Positions 43,018-51,591 of a stretch of DNA of 64,000 bases are shown piece by piece. A program made the position numbers and the translations under genes. The stretch's first letter is position 1, and every line of letters starts with the position of its first letter. Origin of the DNA: Mycolicibacterium peregrinum (lineage in GTDB: Bacteria; Actinomycetota; Actinomycetes; Mycobacteriales; Mycobacteriaceae); NCBI RefSeq assembly GCF_001665625.1, contig NZ_LZSY01000106.1, forward strand, positions 1 to 64,000. The letters run 5' to 3'. Under the pieces are notes generated by a model that was not told where the DNA came from, did no database searches, and worked only from the letters and a program-made list of their open reading frames with translations.

Positions 43018-43135
43018 ATCAAGCGTCCTGTGGGTCGTGTGGGCTGGCCCCTCGGATGAGTACCGCCTTGATGGTAGCGATTGTCCGATCTCACAATGCG
43101 TCGCGGTTCGCCGGTGAGAATTGCAGTGGCCCAGG

Positions 43136-43417
43136 TCACAGGGGGAAATGGCGCGCCGTCTGTTTCCAGAACCGGTAGTCGTCGGGCAGGCAGACCGCGC
43201 AGGGCCGGTAGCCGGCGGCGACGGCGGTGGCCTCGTCGGCGAAGAAGACACGGTTGCGCACGTATCCGCCGGCCGCGATGGCTCGCAGGGCCGACGGGCA
43301 GTCCAGGCGGCCGTAGAGCTTGCTGCCGCGATGCCCACCCAGGGTTCCGGGTGTGACGCTGCGGTACGGCTGACCATCGGCTCCCATCAGCGTGTACCGC
43401 TTGATGTTCGACGTCAT
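43136..43417 (-). CDS. Stand-alone Ada zinc-binding-domain protein lacking the methyl-acceptor cysteine
   Basis: The 93-residue protein aligns with the N-terminal zinc domain of Ada: LYGRLDCPSALRAI corresponds to I-F-C-R-P-S-C-P-S. The first cysteine, which in E. coli Ada (Cys38) accepts methyl groups from phosphotriesters, is Gly36 here. The remaining ligands Cys40, Cys73 and Cys76 (RPCAVC) are present. It can bind DNA or zinc but cannot perform the usual methyl transfer at that position. It is the last gene of the sigma-Ogt-oxygenase operon, overlapping by 4 nt. Confidence 0.85.
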   Translation of the reverse strand: MTSNIKRYTLMGADGQPYRSVTPGTLGGHRGSKLYGRLDCPSALRAIAAGGYVRNRVFFADEATAVAAGYRPCAVCLPDDYRFWKQTARHFPL

Positions 43418-44136
43418 GCGGCGTCGTGGAAGACAAGCCCCAGGGTGAATCGCGTACCGCTACGAACCACGGAAACCCCATGCCGCACCGGCGCTGCCGA
43501 CCATCCGCGGGCCGAGGGCACCGGCCTGTCCCGGGTGGTGAAGACCAGGCCGTGCCCCTGCGGGATGACGGTGGCGGTGCCGCGCGACTGCGCGCGCGGC
43601 CGCTGTTCGTAGAGCAGGAACTCCCCGCCGGTGTGGTCGACGCCGGGGCTGGTCAGGTTGATGACCACTTGCAGCGGAAAGACCAGCTCCCCGTACAGGT
43701 CTCGATGGAGGGCGTTCCAGTCGCCGGCCTCGTACTTGAGCAGGATCGCGGTGGTTTTGGTCTGTCCCGCTGCGTGGCACAAGCCCAGCCAGTCGTCCAG
43801 ATCGTCGGGCCATGGCGCTTCCCGGCGAAGTTTGGTCCACCAGTCGCGCGCGATCGGCAACAGCCGGGGATAGAGCGCGTGCTTGAGCGCGACGACGGCG
43901 TCGGGATAGGGCGTGGAGAAGTAGCGGTACTCGCCTTGCCCGAAGCGGTATCGGCTCATGTCGATCGTGGAGCGGAACCGGCGCTCGTCGGGGTAGAGCG
44001 CGGCGATCCGGTCGGCCTCGGCAGCGGTGAGGAGCGGACCGGTAAGAGCGCAGCCCACGCTGTCGAGGTCCGAACGGATCGCATCCCAGTCGGCTGCGGC
44101 CACGCGGCCTGCCCACGGCCCACCTGCGACGATCAT
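43414..44136 (-). CDS. 2-oxoglutarate/Fe(II)-dependent oxygenase
   Basis: The 240-residue protein has the double-stranded beta-helix iron site: His144-x-Asp146 in ALHRDLYGEL and a distal His219 in PVRHGVSVVRSG. A nearby arginine, Arg225 or Arg229, can bind 2-oxoglutarate. With AlkB-type repair genes as neighbours, a dealkylation role is attractive. However, the sequence resembles the broader 2OG-oxygenase group as much as AlkB itself. It overlaps its neighbours on both sides by 4 nt. Confidence 0.85.
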   Translation of the reverse strand: MIVAGGPWAGRVAAADWDAIRSDLDSVGCALTGPLLTAAEADRIAALYPDERRFRSTIDMSRYRFGQGEYRYFSTPYPDAVVALKHALYPRLLPIARDWWTKLRREAPWPDDLDDWLGLCHAAGQTKTTAILLKYEAGDWNALHRDLYGELVFPLQVVINLTSPGVDHTGGEFLLYEQRPRAQSRGTATVIPQGHGLVFTTRDRPVPSARGWSAAPVRHGVSVVRSGTRFTLGLVFHDAA

Positions 44137-44744
44137 GCGGCGGCCTCCAAATCCAGCAGAAGTCGTTTGGCTTCCACACCTCCGAGGTAGCCGCCCATCG
44201 CCCCGTCGCTGCGCACGACGCGGTGGCAGGGCACGACGACCGGCAGGGGGTTGGTGGCGCAGGCGGTCCCCACTGCACGTACGGCTTTGGGGTTGCCGGC
44301 GAGCTGGGCCACAGCTGCGTAGCTGGCGGTATGCCCGTAACCGATCTCTGGGAGGTGGTGCAGCACCGTGCTGCGGAATCCCGCGGACAACCGCCAGTCC
44401 AGCACGATGTCGAAGGTGCGCCGGATACCGGCGAAGTACTCGTCGAGTTCCCGGGCCACGGTGTCGAGACGGGTTGGTGCGCGCAGGATGCGTGGGCTGA
44501 CCTTGTCGGCGAGCTGCTGCAGGACGACGTCGTGGTCTTCACTGGCATAGGCGACGCGCACCAGGCCCTGGTCGGTGGCGGCCACCAGCAGCGGGCCCAC
44601 CGGGCTGTCGACGATTCGGTAGGCGACGTCGAGGATGCCGTCGCGGTCGGCGGCAACGGCCAGTCGTGTCCGCAGGGTGGCCATGTGGTCCGTGCCGTCG
44701 GCCATCTGCGCCAGGTCGTGGATGAGGTCGTGGTCGGTGTTCAT
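44133..44744 (-). CDS. ogt: Methylated-DNA--[protein]-cysteine S-methyltransferase
   Basis: ATG 44744, with GGAGAG upstream, gives 203 residues. The acceptor motif is PCHR, with Cys173, in PVVVPCHRVVRSDG. The helix-turn-helix region (GYGHTASYAAVAQLAG) is intact. An N-terminal helical stretch of about 40 residues precedes the usual domain. It repairs O6-methylguanine irreversibly. It is the second gene of the operon. Confidence 0.94.
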   Translation of the reverse strand: MNTDHDLIHDLAQMADGTDHMATLRTRLAVAADRDGILDVAYRIVDSPVGPLLVAATDQGLVRVAYASEDHDVVLQQLADKVSPRILRAPTRLDTVARELDEYFAGIRRTFDIVLDWRLSAGFRSTVLHHLPEIGYGHTASYAAVAQLAGNPKAVRAVGTACATNPLPVVVPCHRVVRSDGAMGGYLGGVEAKRLLLDLEAAA

Positions 44745-45250
44745 CGGGTTTCTCCTCTCCGGGAGGTACTGATGGCGGCGGAGCCGCTGCGATAGGTACG
44801 CCTGAGGGTCGCGATGCCGTCGGCGGCGGCGCGCCGGGCGGCATCGGTGCTGCCGCCGAGGATGGCCGCGATGTCGGCATAGGGCAGGCCGGCCAGGTAG
44901 TGGTAGGCCACGGCTTGCTTCTGTTTGGTCGGTAGGCGCTCGAGCACATCGGCCAGGTCGTCGTCGCGGTCGTGCTGCGGTGCGGTGGGTGTCTCCGGCA
45001 CGGTGTCGGTGGGGATCGCGTGGCGCGACCGGGCCCGGGTGATGTCGATCGCCTTGCGGTGAGCGACCGTCACCAGCCACGCTTCGATGTTCGCGTCAGC
45101 CGGAAGGTCCGGATAGGCCTTCATCGCGGCCAGGAACGTTTCCGACCACGCGTCGTCGGCGTCGATCGGTCCGACGACGGCCCTACACACCCGCAGTACC
45201 GTGGGGCCGTGGTCCTCGACCACTGCCTCGAAGGGCTGTTTGGCTTTCAC
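44741..45250 (-). CDS. ECF-type RNA polymerase sigma factor heading an alkylation-repair operon
   Basis: The 169-residue protein has region 2 (AVVGPIDADDAWSETFLAAMKAYPDLP to VTVAHRKAIDITRARSR) and region 4 (LERLPTKQKQAVAYHYLAGLPYADIAAILGGSTDAARRAAADGI). No anti-sigma gene is adjacent; the next gene is ogt, overlapping by 4 nt. It probably controls its own operon, but no clear promoter was assigned in the 55 bp upstream. Confidence 0.88.
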   Translation of the reverse strand: MKAKQPFEAVVEDHGPTVLRVCRAVVGPIDADDAWSETFLAAMKAYPDLPADANIEAWLVTVAHRKAIDITRARSRHAIPTDTVPETPTAPQHDRDDDLADVLERLPTKQKQAVAYHYLAGLPYADIAAILGGSTDAARRAAADGIATLRRTYRSGSAAISTSRRGETR

Positions 45251-45305
45251 GTTCTGTAGACGCTCCGACCGCAGGTTTCGTGAGATCCCAGTTTGGAATG
45301 GATGG

Positions 45306-45905
45306 TCAGCTCGGCGGCGCGAGGCCGTTGAGGATGAAATCCATGACCTCGTCGGCGATTTCGTTCTGGGTCTTGGTCGAGTTGATGACGCTGTGCAGTG
45401 CGGCGGTCATCATGATCGCCCCGAAGATACTGATCGCGGAGCTTTCTGGGTCGGCAAGACTGCGCAGTGAACCGTCGGCGGCCCCGGCCTTCAGCACACG
45501 GGCGATGGGTTCGTAGAAAGCCTCTTGAACTGCCGACGCGAGATCGGGCAGGCGAATGGCGCGCCCGAGGTCGCCGACCAGCGCCTGGCTGGTCCCCGGT
45601 CGGCCCATGGTGTGGGCAATCTGGACCTGGACCACGGCGGCCAACCGGTCTCGGCCCGGCCCGGGAGCATCGGTGGCCGCGGCAACATCACGGGCGAGCG
45701 CATCGAGGGAATCCCGGAACAGGAAGGCGAGGATGTCGTCCTTGCCCTTGAAGTAGTAGTACAGCGTTGCCTTCGGGACTCCCGATGCTGCGGCGATGTC
45801 CTCGATCTTGGTCTTCTGCAGCCCGCGGGTGGCGATGAGGTCCGTCGCTGCGTACAGCTTCTCGGCCACCGCAGGAGGCACGGTGCGCCCGGTCAGTTCA
45901 GCCAC
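45306..45905 (-). CDS. TetR-family transcriptional regulator
   Basis: The 199-residue protein has HTH LQKTKIEDIAAASGVPKATLYYYFKGKDDIL and a helical ligand domain. It is divergent from the KstD-like flavoprotein gene across two palindromes and is the likely repressor. Confidence 0.93.
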   Translation of the reverse strand: MAELTGRTVPPAVAEKLYAATDLIATRGLQKTKIEDIAAASGVPKATLYYYFKGKDDILAFLFRDSLDALARDVAAATDAPGPGRDRLAAVVQVQIAHTMGRPGTSQALVGDLGRAIRLPDLASAVQEAFYEPIARVLKAGAADGSLRSLADPESSAISIFGAIMMTAALHSVINSTKTQNEIADEVMDFILNGLAPPS

Positions 45906-45934
45906 GAGCGCAGTCTACGAGCGTCCTTGCGCAG

Positions 45935-45969
45935 AGTTTGTACTTTGAGTACAAACTAGATGTCTAGTT
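45935..45969. promoter_or_regulatory. Two overlapping palindromes, TetR operator candidate
   Basis: AGTTTGTACT-TTG-AGTACAAACT (10-3-10, perfect, 45935-45957) is followed by, and shares bases with, AACTAGA-TG-TCTAGTT (45954-45969). The region lies between the TetR start (45905) and the flavoprotein start (45996). Confidence 0.7.
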
Positions 45970-45995
45970 CGGTGGTAACGATGTGCGGGAGAGTC

Positions 45996-47600
45996 ATGAC
46001 AGAGGCGCAGACAACCGACGTCCTCGTGGTCGGATACGGAGCCGCGGGGGTCTGCGCAGCGCTGGAGGCGCGCTCGAGAGGCGCCGACGTCCTGGCCATC
46101 GACCGATTCAACGGCGGCGGCGCGACGCAGGTGTCCGGCGGCATCATCTATGCCGGTGGCGGCACCTGGGTTCAGCGCCAGGCCGGAGTCGAGGACGACG
46201 CCGAGGCGATGTACGCCTACCTGCAGGCCGAGATCGGCGACGCGGTGCGTCCCGAGACGCTGCGGCGTTTCGTCGACGACAGTCCGGCGATGATCGACTG
46301 GCTCACCGAACACGGCGTGCCGTTCGAGGCTTCGGTCTGTCCGTACAAGACGTCGTATCCGAACAACAAGTACTACCTCTACTACTCGGGCAGCGAGAAC
46401 TCCGGGCGCTTTCGTGAGATCACGCCGCCGGCGCAACGTGGTCACCGGGCCAAGGGGCCGGGGGCTTCGGGCAAGAAGATCTATCAGCCTCTCGCGGCAT
46501 CGGCAGCCGCACGCGGCGTGCGCACACAGTTCCTCACTCGCGCTGTCGCGTTGTTGACCGATCCCAGCGGCCGGGTGGTCGGTGTGCGGACGAGCACGCT
46601 TGCGCACGCACCGGCGTGGGTTCGGCGCCGCTATCGCGCGTATGCCGAGCTGGCGGTCAAACCGGGCATCTACTATCCGCCGCTGCGGGCCGCGATGGAA
46701 AAGCTGTTGGACCGCTTGGAAAGTCGGTACGCCCGCACTGTCGACATCCATGCGCGCAAGGCGGTCATTCTCAGTGCGGGTGGATACATCGCCAACCGCG
46801 AGCTGATCGCCGAGCATGCACCCGCGTACCGCGAAGGGCTTCAGCTGGGCACCACCGGGGATGACGGTGCCGGCATCGCGCTGGCCGCCGAGGTCGGCGC
46901 TGCGGTCGATCGCCTCGACAACGTGTCCGCGTGGCGCTTCATCACCCCGCCCAGCGCGTTCCTGGGAGGCCTCGTGGTCGATGAACACGGACAGCGATTC
47001 ATCGACGAGACCCGCTACGGTGCCGCGGTCGGCCACGCGATGATTCAGGACCACGGCGGACGCGGCTGGATCCTGGCCGACCACCGGCTGCTCAAGCAAG
47101 CGCGAGCCCAGCTTCCCGAGCAGGCCATCTGGTTCCAACGCCTGCAGATGGAAGCCATGTTGCGTACCGACCGGGTCGTGGCCGACACCCTGGAAGAAGT
47201 TGCCGCCAAGGCCGGTGTCGACCCGGCGGGGTTGGTGGCGACCGTCGCGGCCCACAACGCGGCCGCCTCGGCCGGGCTGCCGGATCCGATGGGCAAGCCG
47301 GCAGAGTTCGTCAAACCTGTTGAACAGGGTCCGTTCTCACTGATCTCGATATCGATCAGGCCCAGCCTGCTCAACCCGTGCCCGATGTTCACCCTGGGCG
47401 GCCTGATCGTCGACGAACTCACCGGAGCGGTGACAACCCCTGCCGGCGAGTCGATTCCGGGTCTCTACGCGGCGGGGCGCACGGCCATCGGACTGTGTGT
47501 GAACTCCTACGTCAGTGGATTGTCGATCGCCGACTGCGTCTTCTCGGGCCGTCGCGCCGCAGAGCATGCTGTCGCGATGGAACCCACGCCGTCACCGTAG
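45996..47600 (+). CDS. FAD-dependent oxidoreductase of the KstD / fumarate-reductase flavoprotein family
   Basis: ATG 45996 (GGGAG upstream) gives 534 residues. The FAD-binding motif VLVVGYGAAGVCAALEA is at the N-terminus, followed by GGATQVSGGIIYAGGGT. Late family motifs are LGGLIVDELTGAV and GLYAAGRTAIGLCVNSYVSGLSIADCVFSG. This is the 3-ketosteroid-dehydrogenase-like/fumarate-reductase flavoprotein group. The ligand is unknown; steroid dehydrogenation is possible but not proven. Its 3' end overlaps the L,D-transpeptidase gene by 9 bp. Confidence 0.87.
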   Translation: MTEAQTTDVLVVGYGAAGVCAALEARSRGADVLAIDRFNGGGATQVSGGIIYAGGGTWVQRQAGVEDDAEAMYAYLQAEIGDAVRPETLRRFVDDSPAMIDWLTEHGVPFEASVCPYKTSYPNNKYYLYYSGSENSGRFREITPPAQRGHRAKGPGASGKKIYQPLAASAAARGVRTQFLTRAVALLTDPSGRVVGVRTSTLAHAPAWVRRRYRAYAELAVKPGIYYPPLRAAMEKLLDRLESRYARTVDIHARKAVILSAGGYIANRELIAEHAPAYREGLQLGTTGDDGAGIALAAEVGAAVDRLDNVSAWRFITPPSAFLGGLVVDEHGQRFIDETRYGAAVGHAMIQDHGGRGWILADHRLLKQARAQLPEQAIWFQRLQMEAMLRTDRVVADTLEEVAAKAGVDPAGLVATVAAHNAAASAGLPDPMGKPAEFVKPVEQGPFSLISISIRPSLLNPCPMFTLGGLIVDELTGAVTTPAGESIPGLYAAGRTAIGLCVNSYVSGLSIADCVFSGRRAAEHAVAMEPTPSP

Positions 47601-48521
47601 GGCGCTGCCGCCGAGCCACTCGTCCCACGGCACACCCCAGTCGCCGTTCTGCCAGATGGGCAGCGGATCGCCGCCGGTGTTTCGGACCTCGAACACGTCT
47701 CCGGGTTGGGAGAACTCGTAGAACCATCGCCCGTTGTCGGCATTGACATTCAGGCATCCGTGCGACGTGTTGGTCTTGCCTTGCGCCCAGATCGTGCTGT
47801 CGAGTTGGTGGACGTAGATTCCGCTGTTGGTCAGCCGTACCGCGTTGTTGACGGTCACCTTGTAGCCCAGGCGTGAGTCGACGGGCAGGCCGTAGGTCGA
47901 CGAATCCATGACCACGGTGTCGGACTTGTCCATCACCGTGTACACGCCGGGCTGAGTCCAGAACGAAATGGTCTTGCCTGCAACGGTTTCTGATCCGCCC
48001 ATGCCCATGGAGGTGGGAATCGTGCGGACCAGCTCGTCATTGCGGTAGACGCGGATCTGTTTGGTGGCGTCGTCGGCGACGGACACGTGCGACTCCCCGA
48101 TCCGGAAGGAAATCCGGCCGGCGCCCCGGTCGTCGGCCGCCGCGACCACCTCGGTGCCCGGACGGTAGTAGCTCTGCGGCCGCCAGTGGGCGTGCCGGTT
48201 GTCCATCCAGTACCAGGAACCATCAACGGAAGGAACGGTTTTCACCGACAGCCGTCTTTCTGCCGCCTTGCGGTCGACGACCGGTTCGTCGAAGTTGGCG
48301 ACGATCACCGTGCCGACCCCGTAGGTCCCTCCGTCGACCAAGGCGGCGCCCGACGTGGCGGTGAAGCTGACCCGGGCCTGTTCGCCGGCGGTGAGTTCGG
48401 TGGGCATCGACGCCGGCTGGGTCAGCCAGATGGTCGCGCCGATGGCGACGATGAGGGCCAGCGACAGGATCGGTAGTGGTCGCCTCCGCGGTGCAGCCGC
48501 CAACATCTCGGCGCCTCCCAT
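47592..48521 (-). CDS. L,D-transpeptidase with N-terminal Ig-like domain
   Basis: The 309-residue protein has an N-terminal membrane anchor or signal (residues 15-34). An immunoglobulin-like domain follows (about 48-145), then a YkuD catalytic domain with His238 (GIYVHQLD) and nucleophile Cys256 in TSHGCLNV. It forms 3-3 cross-links in peptidoglycan, which is dominant in mycobacteria and resistant to most beta-lactams except carbapenems. It is divergent from dsbA across a 25-nt palindrome. Confidence 0.92.
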   Translation of the reverse strand: MGGAEMLAAAPRRRPLPILSLALIVAIGATIWLTQPASMPTELTAGEQARVSFTATSGAALVDGGTYGVGTVIVANFDEPVVDRKAAERRLSVKTVPSVDGSWYWMDNRHAHWRPQSYYRPGTEVVAAADDRGAGRISFRIGESHVSVADDATKQIRVYRNDELVRTIPTSMGMGGSETVAGKTISFWTQPGVYTVMDKSDTVVMDSSTYGLPVDSRLGYKVTVNNAVRLTNSGIYVHQLDSTIWAQGKTNTSHGCLNVNADNGRWFYEFSQPGDVFEVRNTGGDPLPIWQNGDWGVPWDEWLGGSALR

Positions 48522-48562
48522 CTGTCGGCCGCGTCCCGGCGGCGCAGTGTGCTAGAACGGAA

Positions 48563-48587
48563 TACGTAGCTACGGCGTAGCTACGTA
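48563..48587. promoter_or_regulatory. Perfect 12-1-12 palindrome between ldt and dsbA
   Basis: TACGTAGCTACG (48563-48574), one central base, then CGTAGCTACGTA (48576-48587). It lies 42 bp from the L,D-transpeptidase start and 25 bp from the dsbA start. The BlaI/MecI-type regulator gene at 50269 is the nearest known user of long dyad operators rich in CTAC/GTAG half-sites. Confidence 0.75.
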
Positions 48588-48612
48588 GGCGACGTTAGCA
48601 TGGAGGTAGGCA

Positions 48613-49353
48613 GTGAGTGGACGGCGAGAGAGCGTCAAGAAGGACCTCATCTTCATCGGAGGCCTGGTTGTCATCGGCGCCGCGCTGATCGCCTACCTGC
48701 TGATACGTCCCGGCACCGACGCCGTCACCGCGGAGCCCGCGGCGGCTCCGGCGGCGACGTCACAGGCATCCGGCGCGGCGGGCGGTGACGCCGACCGGGG
48801 CCACAGTCCGGTGGAACGCCGGCAGCCCGGTGACCCGCTGGCGTTGGGGGATCCCGACGCACCCGTGGCGTTGGTGGTGTTCTCCGACTACCGATGCCCG
48901 TTCTGCGCGAAGTTCAGCCGGGACACCGAGCCCGAACTCGTCAAGCGCTACGTCGACGCCGGCCAACTCCGGATCGAGTGGCGTGACTACCCGATCTTCG
49001 GCCCGCAGTCGATGACGGCAGCACGCGCCGGACGCGCGGCGGCCGAGCAGGGCAGGTTCTGGGAGTTCAACCGGGCTGTCTATGCGGCCGCGCCGGAGCG
49101 GTCGAAGGCCGACCTCGCGGACGAGGATCTGATCGGCCTCGCCAGGCAGGCCGGTGTCCCCGACATCGACAGATTCACCGCATCAATGCGCGGCAGCACC
49201 TTCGACGACGCGATCAACGCCGATCTGGCGCAGGGCACCGGGATCGGTGTCCCCAGCACTCCGGCCTTCCTGATCAATGACGTGCCCATGCTCGGCGCGC
49301 AGCCCACGGACGATTTCGTGACGGCCATCGACGGGGCGCTGGCCAAGCGATGA
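48613..49353 (+). CDS. DsbA-family thioredoxin-like thiol oxidoreductase
   Basis: GTG 48613 follows GGAGG. The 246-residue protein has a membrane anchor at 10-31, a Pro/Ala linker, and the CPFC active site at Cys95-Cys98, with the cis-proline loop GVPSTPAF. It catalyses disulfide formation or isomerisation outside the membrane. It overlaps ccdA by 4 nt, so the two work together. Confidence 0.9.
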   Translation: MSGRRESVKKDLIFIGGLVVIGAALIAYLLIRPGTDAVTAEPAAAPAATSQASGAAGGDADRGHSPVERRQPGDPLALGDPDAPVALVVFSDYRCPFCAKFSRDTEPELVKRYVDAGQLRIEWRDYPIFGPQSMTAARAGRAAAEQGRFWEFNRAVYAAAPERSKADLADEDLIGLARQAGVPDIDRFTASMRGSTFDDAINADLAQGTGIGVPSTPAFLINDVPMLGAQPTDDFVTAIDGALAKR

Positions 49354-50189
49354 GTGGCGTCGGTCTGCTCGGAGCCTTCCTCGGCGGGTTGGCCTCGTTG
49401 CTCAGCCCGTGCTCGGCCCTGCTGTTGCCGTCGTTTTTCGCCTACGCCTTCGACCGGACGCGCTTGCTGGTCCAGCGCACTGTGGCGTTCTGGGTGGGTC
49501 TCTGTGCGGTGCTGGTGCCGTTGGGAGCCGGCGTCGGGGCGCTGGGCAGCGTCGTCACTCGTTATCGCAGTGAAGTCACCGTGGCCGGAGGCCTGGTGCT
49601 GATCGGCTTCGGCCTGATGACGTTGCTGGGCAAGGGATTCGGCCTGTCGGGCATGCAACGGATGACGGCCCGGATCAACATTTCCGGCAGCGCGTCGGTG
49701 CTCGCGTTGGGAGCTGTGTACGGACTGGCCGGCTTCTGCGCAGGTCCGCTGCTGGGCGCGGTCCTGACCATGTCGGCGATGGGCGCCGACCCGGCCTACG
49801 GGGCACTGCTGATGGCGGTCTACGCCCTTGGCATGGCGGCGCCGTTGTTTCTACTCGCCTGGTTGTGGGAGCGCTTCAACCTGTCCGAACGCACCTGGCT
49901 GCGGGGCCGGCCGGTGCGCTTGGGCCCGCTGGAGACCCACACCACCTCGCTGCTCACCGGGGCGATCTTCATCGTTTTGGGCGGGCTGTTCCTGTTCACC
50001 GACGGCACCGCGAATCTCGGCGGGCTGCTGTCCGTCGACGCCCAGTATGACCTGCAAGTTTGGCTGGGCCGATTGTCGTCGGGGGTCAGTGATCTCCGGC
50101 TGATCCTGGGCGTTGTACTGGCACTCATCGTGTGGAGGTCGATCCGGTTGTGGCGAAAGCGTGCCGTCGGTGAGAGCACGGTCAGATGA
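49350..50189 (+). CDS. ccdA: CcdA-family cytochrome c biogenesis / thiol electron-transfer protein
   Basis: The 279-residue protein has about seven membrane spans. The CcdA motif LLSPCSALLLPSF supplies the first redox cysteine and GLAGFCAGPLLGA the second. It carries reducing equivalents from cytoplasmic thioredoxin to extracytoplasmic partners, here probably the DsbA-like protein. Start ATG overlaps the dsbA stop (ATGA). Confidence 0.9.
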   Translation: MSGVGLLGAFLGGLASLLSPCSALLLPSFFAYAFDRTRLLVQRTVAFWVGLCAVLVPLGAGVGALGSVVTRYRSEVTVAGGLVLIGFGLMTLLGKGFGLSGMQRMTARINISGSASVLALGAVYGLAGFCAGPLLGAVLTMSAMGADPAYGALLMAVYALGMAAPLFLLAWLWERFNLSERTWLRGRPVRLGPLETHTTSLLTGAIFIVLGGLFLFTDGTANLGGLLSVDAQYDLQVWLGRLSSGVSDLRLILGVVLALIVWRSIRLWRKRAVGESTVR

Positions 50190-50268
50190 GCCGAGAAGCT
50201 ACTATCGCGCTACATAGGTTTGATGCGCGAGACCACCAACTGGTGACGGCGCACCCACGCAGGCGGTA

Positions 50269-50649
50269 ATGAATATGGGAATCAAAGGGTTTGGCGATCT
50301 CGAAGCTGTGGTGATGGAAGTGCTCTGGTCACGTGCGGAGCCGTCGACGGTACGCAGCGTGCACGACGAGCTCGTCACCAAGCGACAGATCGCCTACACC
50401 ACGGTCATGTCGACCATGGACAACCTGTTCCGAAAAGGCTGGTTGGAGCGGGAGAAGGTCGGTCTGGCGTATAGCTACCGGCCGGTCATGACCCGTGAGG
50501 AGCACTCCGCGCAACTGATGCGCACGGTGTTCGAATCCGGCGGCGACAGTGAGTTGATCCTCAACTTCTTCCTCGAGCAGATCGTCGATGACGATTCGAA
50601 GAAACTCCGGCAGGCGCTCAAGCGGTTCACCGAGGAGCAGTCACGATGA
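50269..50649 (+). CDS. BlaI/MecI/CopY-family transcriptional repressor
   Basis: The 126-residue protein has a winged helix (LEAVVMEVLWSRAEPSTVRSVHDEL, AYTTVMSTMDNLFRKGWLERE) and the C-terminal dimerisation part (NFFLEQIVDDDSKKLRQAL). It overlaps the M56 peptidase gene by 4 nt, forming a BlaI-BlaR-type pair. The start ATG 50269 is followed by a second in-frame ATG at 50275. It is 79 bp downstream of ccdA and may regulate the palindrome region at 48563. Confidence 0.92.
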   Translation: MNMGIKGFGDLEAVVMEVLWSRAEPSTVRSVHDELVTKRQIAYTTVMSTMDNLFRKGWLEREKVGLAYSYRPVMTREEHSAQLMRTVFESGGDSELILNFFLEQIVDDDSKKLRQALKRFTEEQSR

Positions 50650-51584
50650 ACGCGGTCACGTTTCTTCTCGGCTACGCAATGGCGCTGAGCTGGCTGGCGC
50701 CGGTGTTGTTCACCGGCCCGATCTCGGTCAACGTGCATCCCAGACTGTCGGTGGCAGGCTGGCTGGTGGTCGTCGCAACGGCGTCATTCGCCTGGGTGGC
50801 GGCGTTGGTGATCCTGATCGCAGGCGCCGCCCACAGCCTGATCACCCACACCGCACCGACGTTCTGCGTCGAGGCACTGGGGATCGCCGGGGCGGTGACG
50901 TTGCCGCCCACCGTGGCGACGGTGTTGGTGGTCGCCCTGCTTGCGGTCACTGCCGCAGTGGCGACCAACACCACGCGTCGTGTGATCGTCACGTTGTACC
51001 GAACGCGGCGCGCCAATCGTGAACACGCAGAAGCGGTTCGGATCATCGGCCGGCCCACCGGCCACGATGGCGTCATCGCCATCACGGCTGACCAGCCCGC
51101 GGCGTACTGCGTGTCCGGCGGCCGGCACCGCGCGATCGTCGTCACGACGGCGGCGTTGGAGTTGTTGAGGCCGCCCGCGCTCGCGGCGGTCCTGGCCCAT
51201 GAGCGGGCGCACCTGCGAGGCCGCCATCATCACGTCATTGCGACGCTCAACACCCTCGCCGCAGCGCTGCCGCGCCTGCCCCTGATGCGGGAGGCGGCCC
51301 GGTCGGTGCCGGCGTTACTGGAGATGTGCGCGGACGACGCGGCCACCCGCAGACACGGCCGTGAGCCGCTGTTGGCGAGCCTCGTCGCGTTGAGTACCCG
51401 GCATCGGCTGCCCGACGGCGTGCTGGCGGCGGCGGGGACGGCGGTGGCCGACCGGGTTACCCGACTCCTGCAACCTCAGCGAGCGATCTGGTGGCGTCCA
51501 CAGTCCTTGGCGATGGTGCTCATCGTCATCGCGACGGCCTCTGCACCGGCCTTCGCGCTGACGTTGTGCACCCTGCAGCCGTAA
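50646..51584 (+). CDS. BlaR-like M56 membrane metallopeptidase
   Basis: The 312-residue protein has four or so membrane spans and the zinc motif HERAH (His185-Glu186-His189) in AVLAHERAHLRG. Downstream EMCADDAATRR supplies a third ligand. In BlaR1 and MecR1 such a domain cleaves the partner repressor. There is no C-terminal penicillin-binding sensor domain, so the signal is probably not direct beta-lactam acylation. Confidence 0.88.
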   Translation: MNAVTFLLGYAMALSWLAPVLFTGPISVNVHPRLSVAGWLVVVATASFAWVAALVILIAGAAHSLITHTAPTFCVEALGIAGAVTLPPTVATVLVVALLAVTAAVATNTTRRVIVTLYRTRRANREHAEAVRIIGRPTGHDGVIAITADQPAAYCVSGGRHRAIVVTTAALELLRPPALAAVLAHERAHLRGRHHHVIATLNTLAAALPRLPLMREAARSVPALLEMCADDAATRRHGREPLLASLVALSTRHRLPDGVLAAAGTAVADRVTRLLQPQRAIWWRPQSLAMVLIVIATASAPAFALTLCTLQP

Positions 51585-51591
51585 CTGCCCG

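Noticed and set aside
45251..45305. ECF promoter for the alkylation operon
   Set aside because: GGGATCT and GCGTC elements can be found, but spacing does not fit a usual ECF promoter, so none was called.
50190..50268. BlaI operator directly upstream of the blaI-like gene
   Set aside because: GCTAC-type half-sites occur (CTACTATCG, CTACATAG), but they do not form a convincing dyad, unlike the site at 48563-48587.
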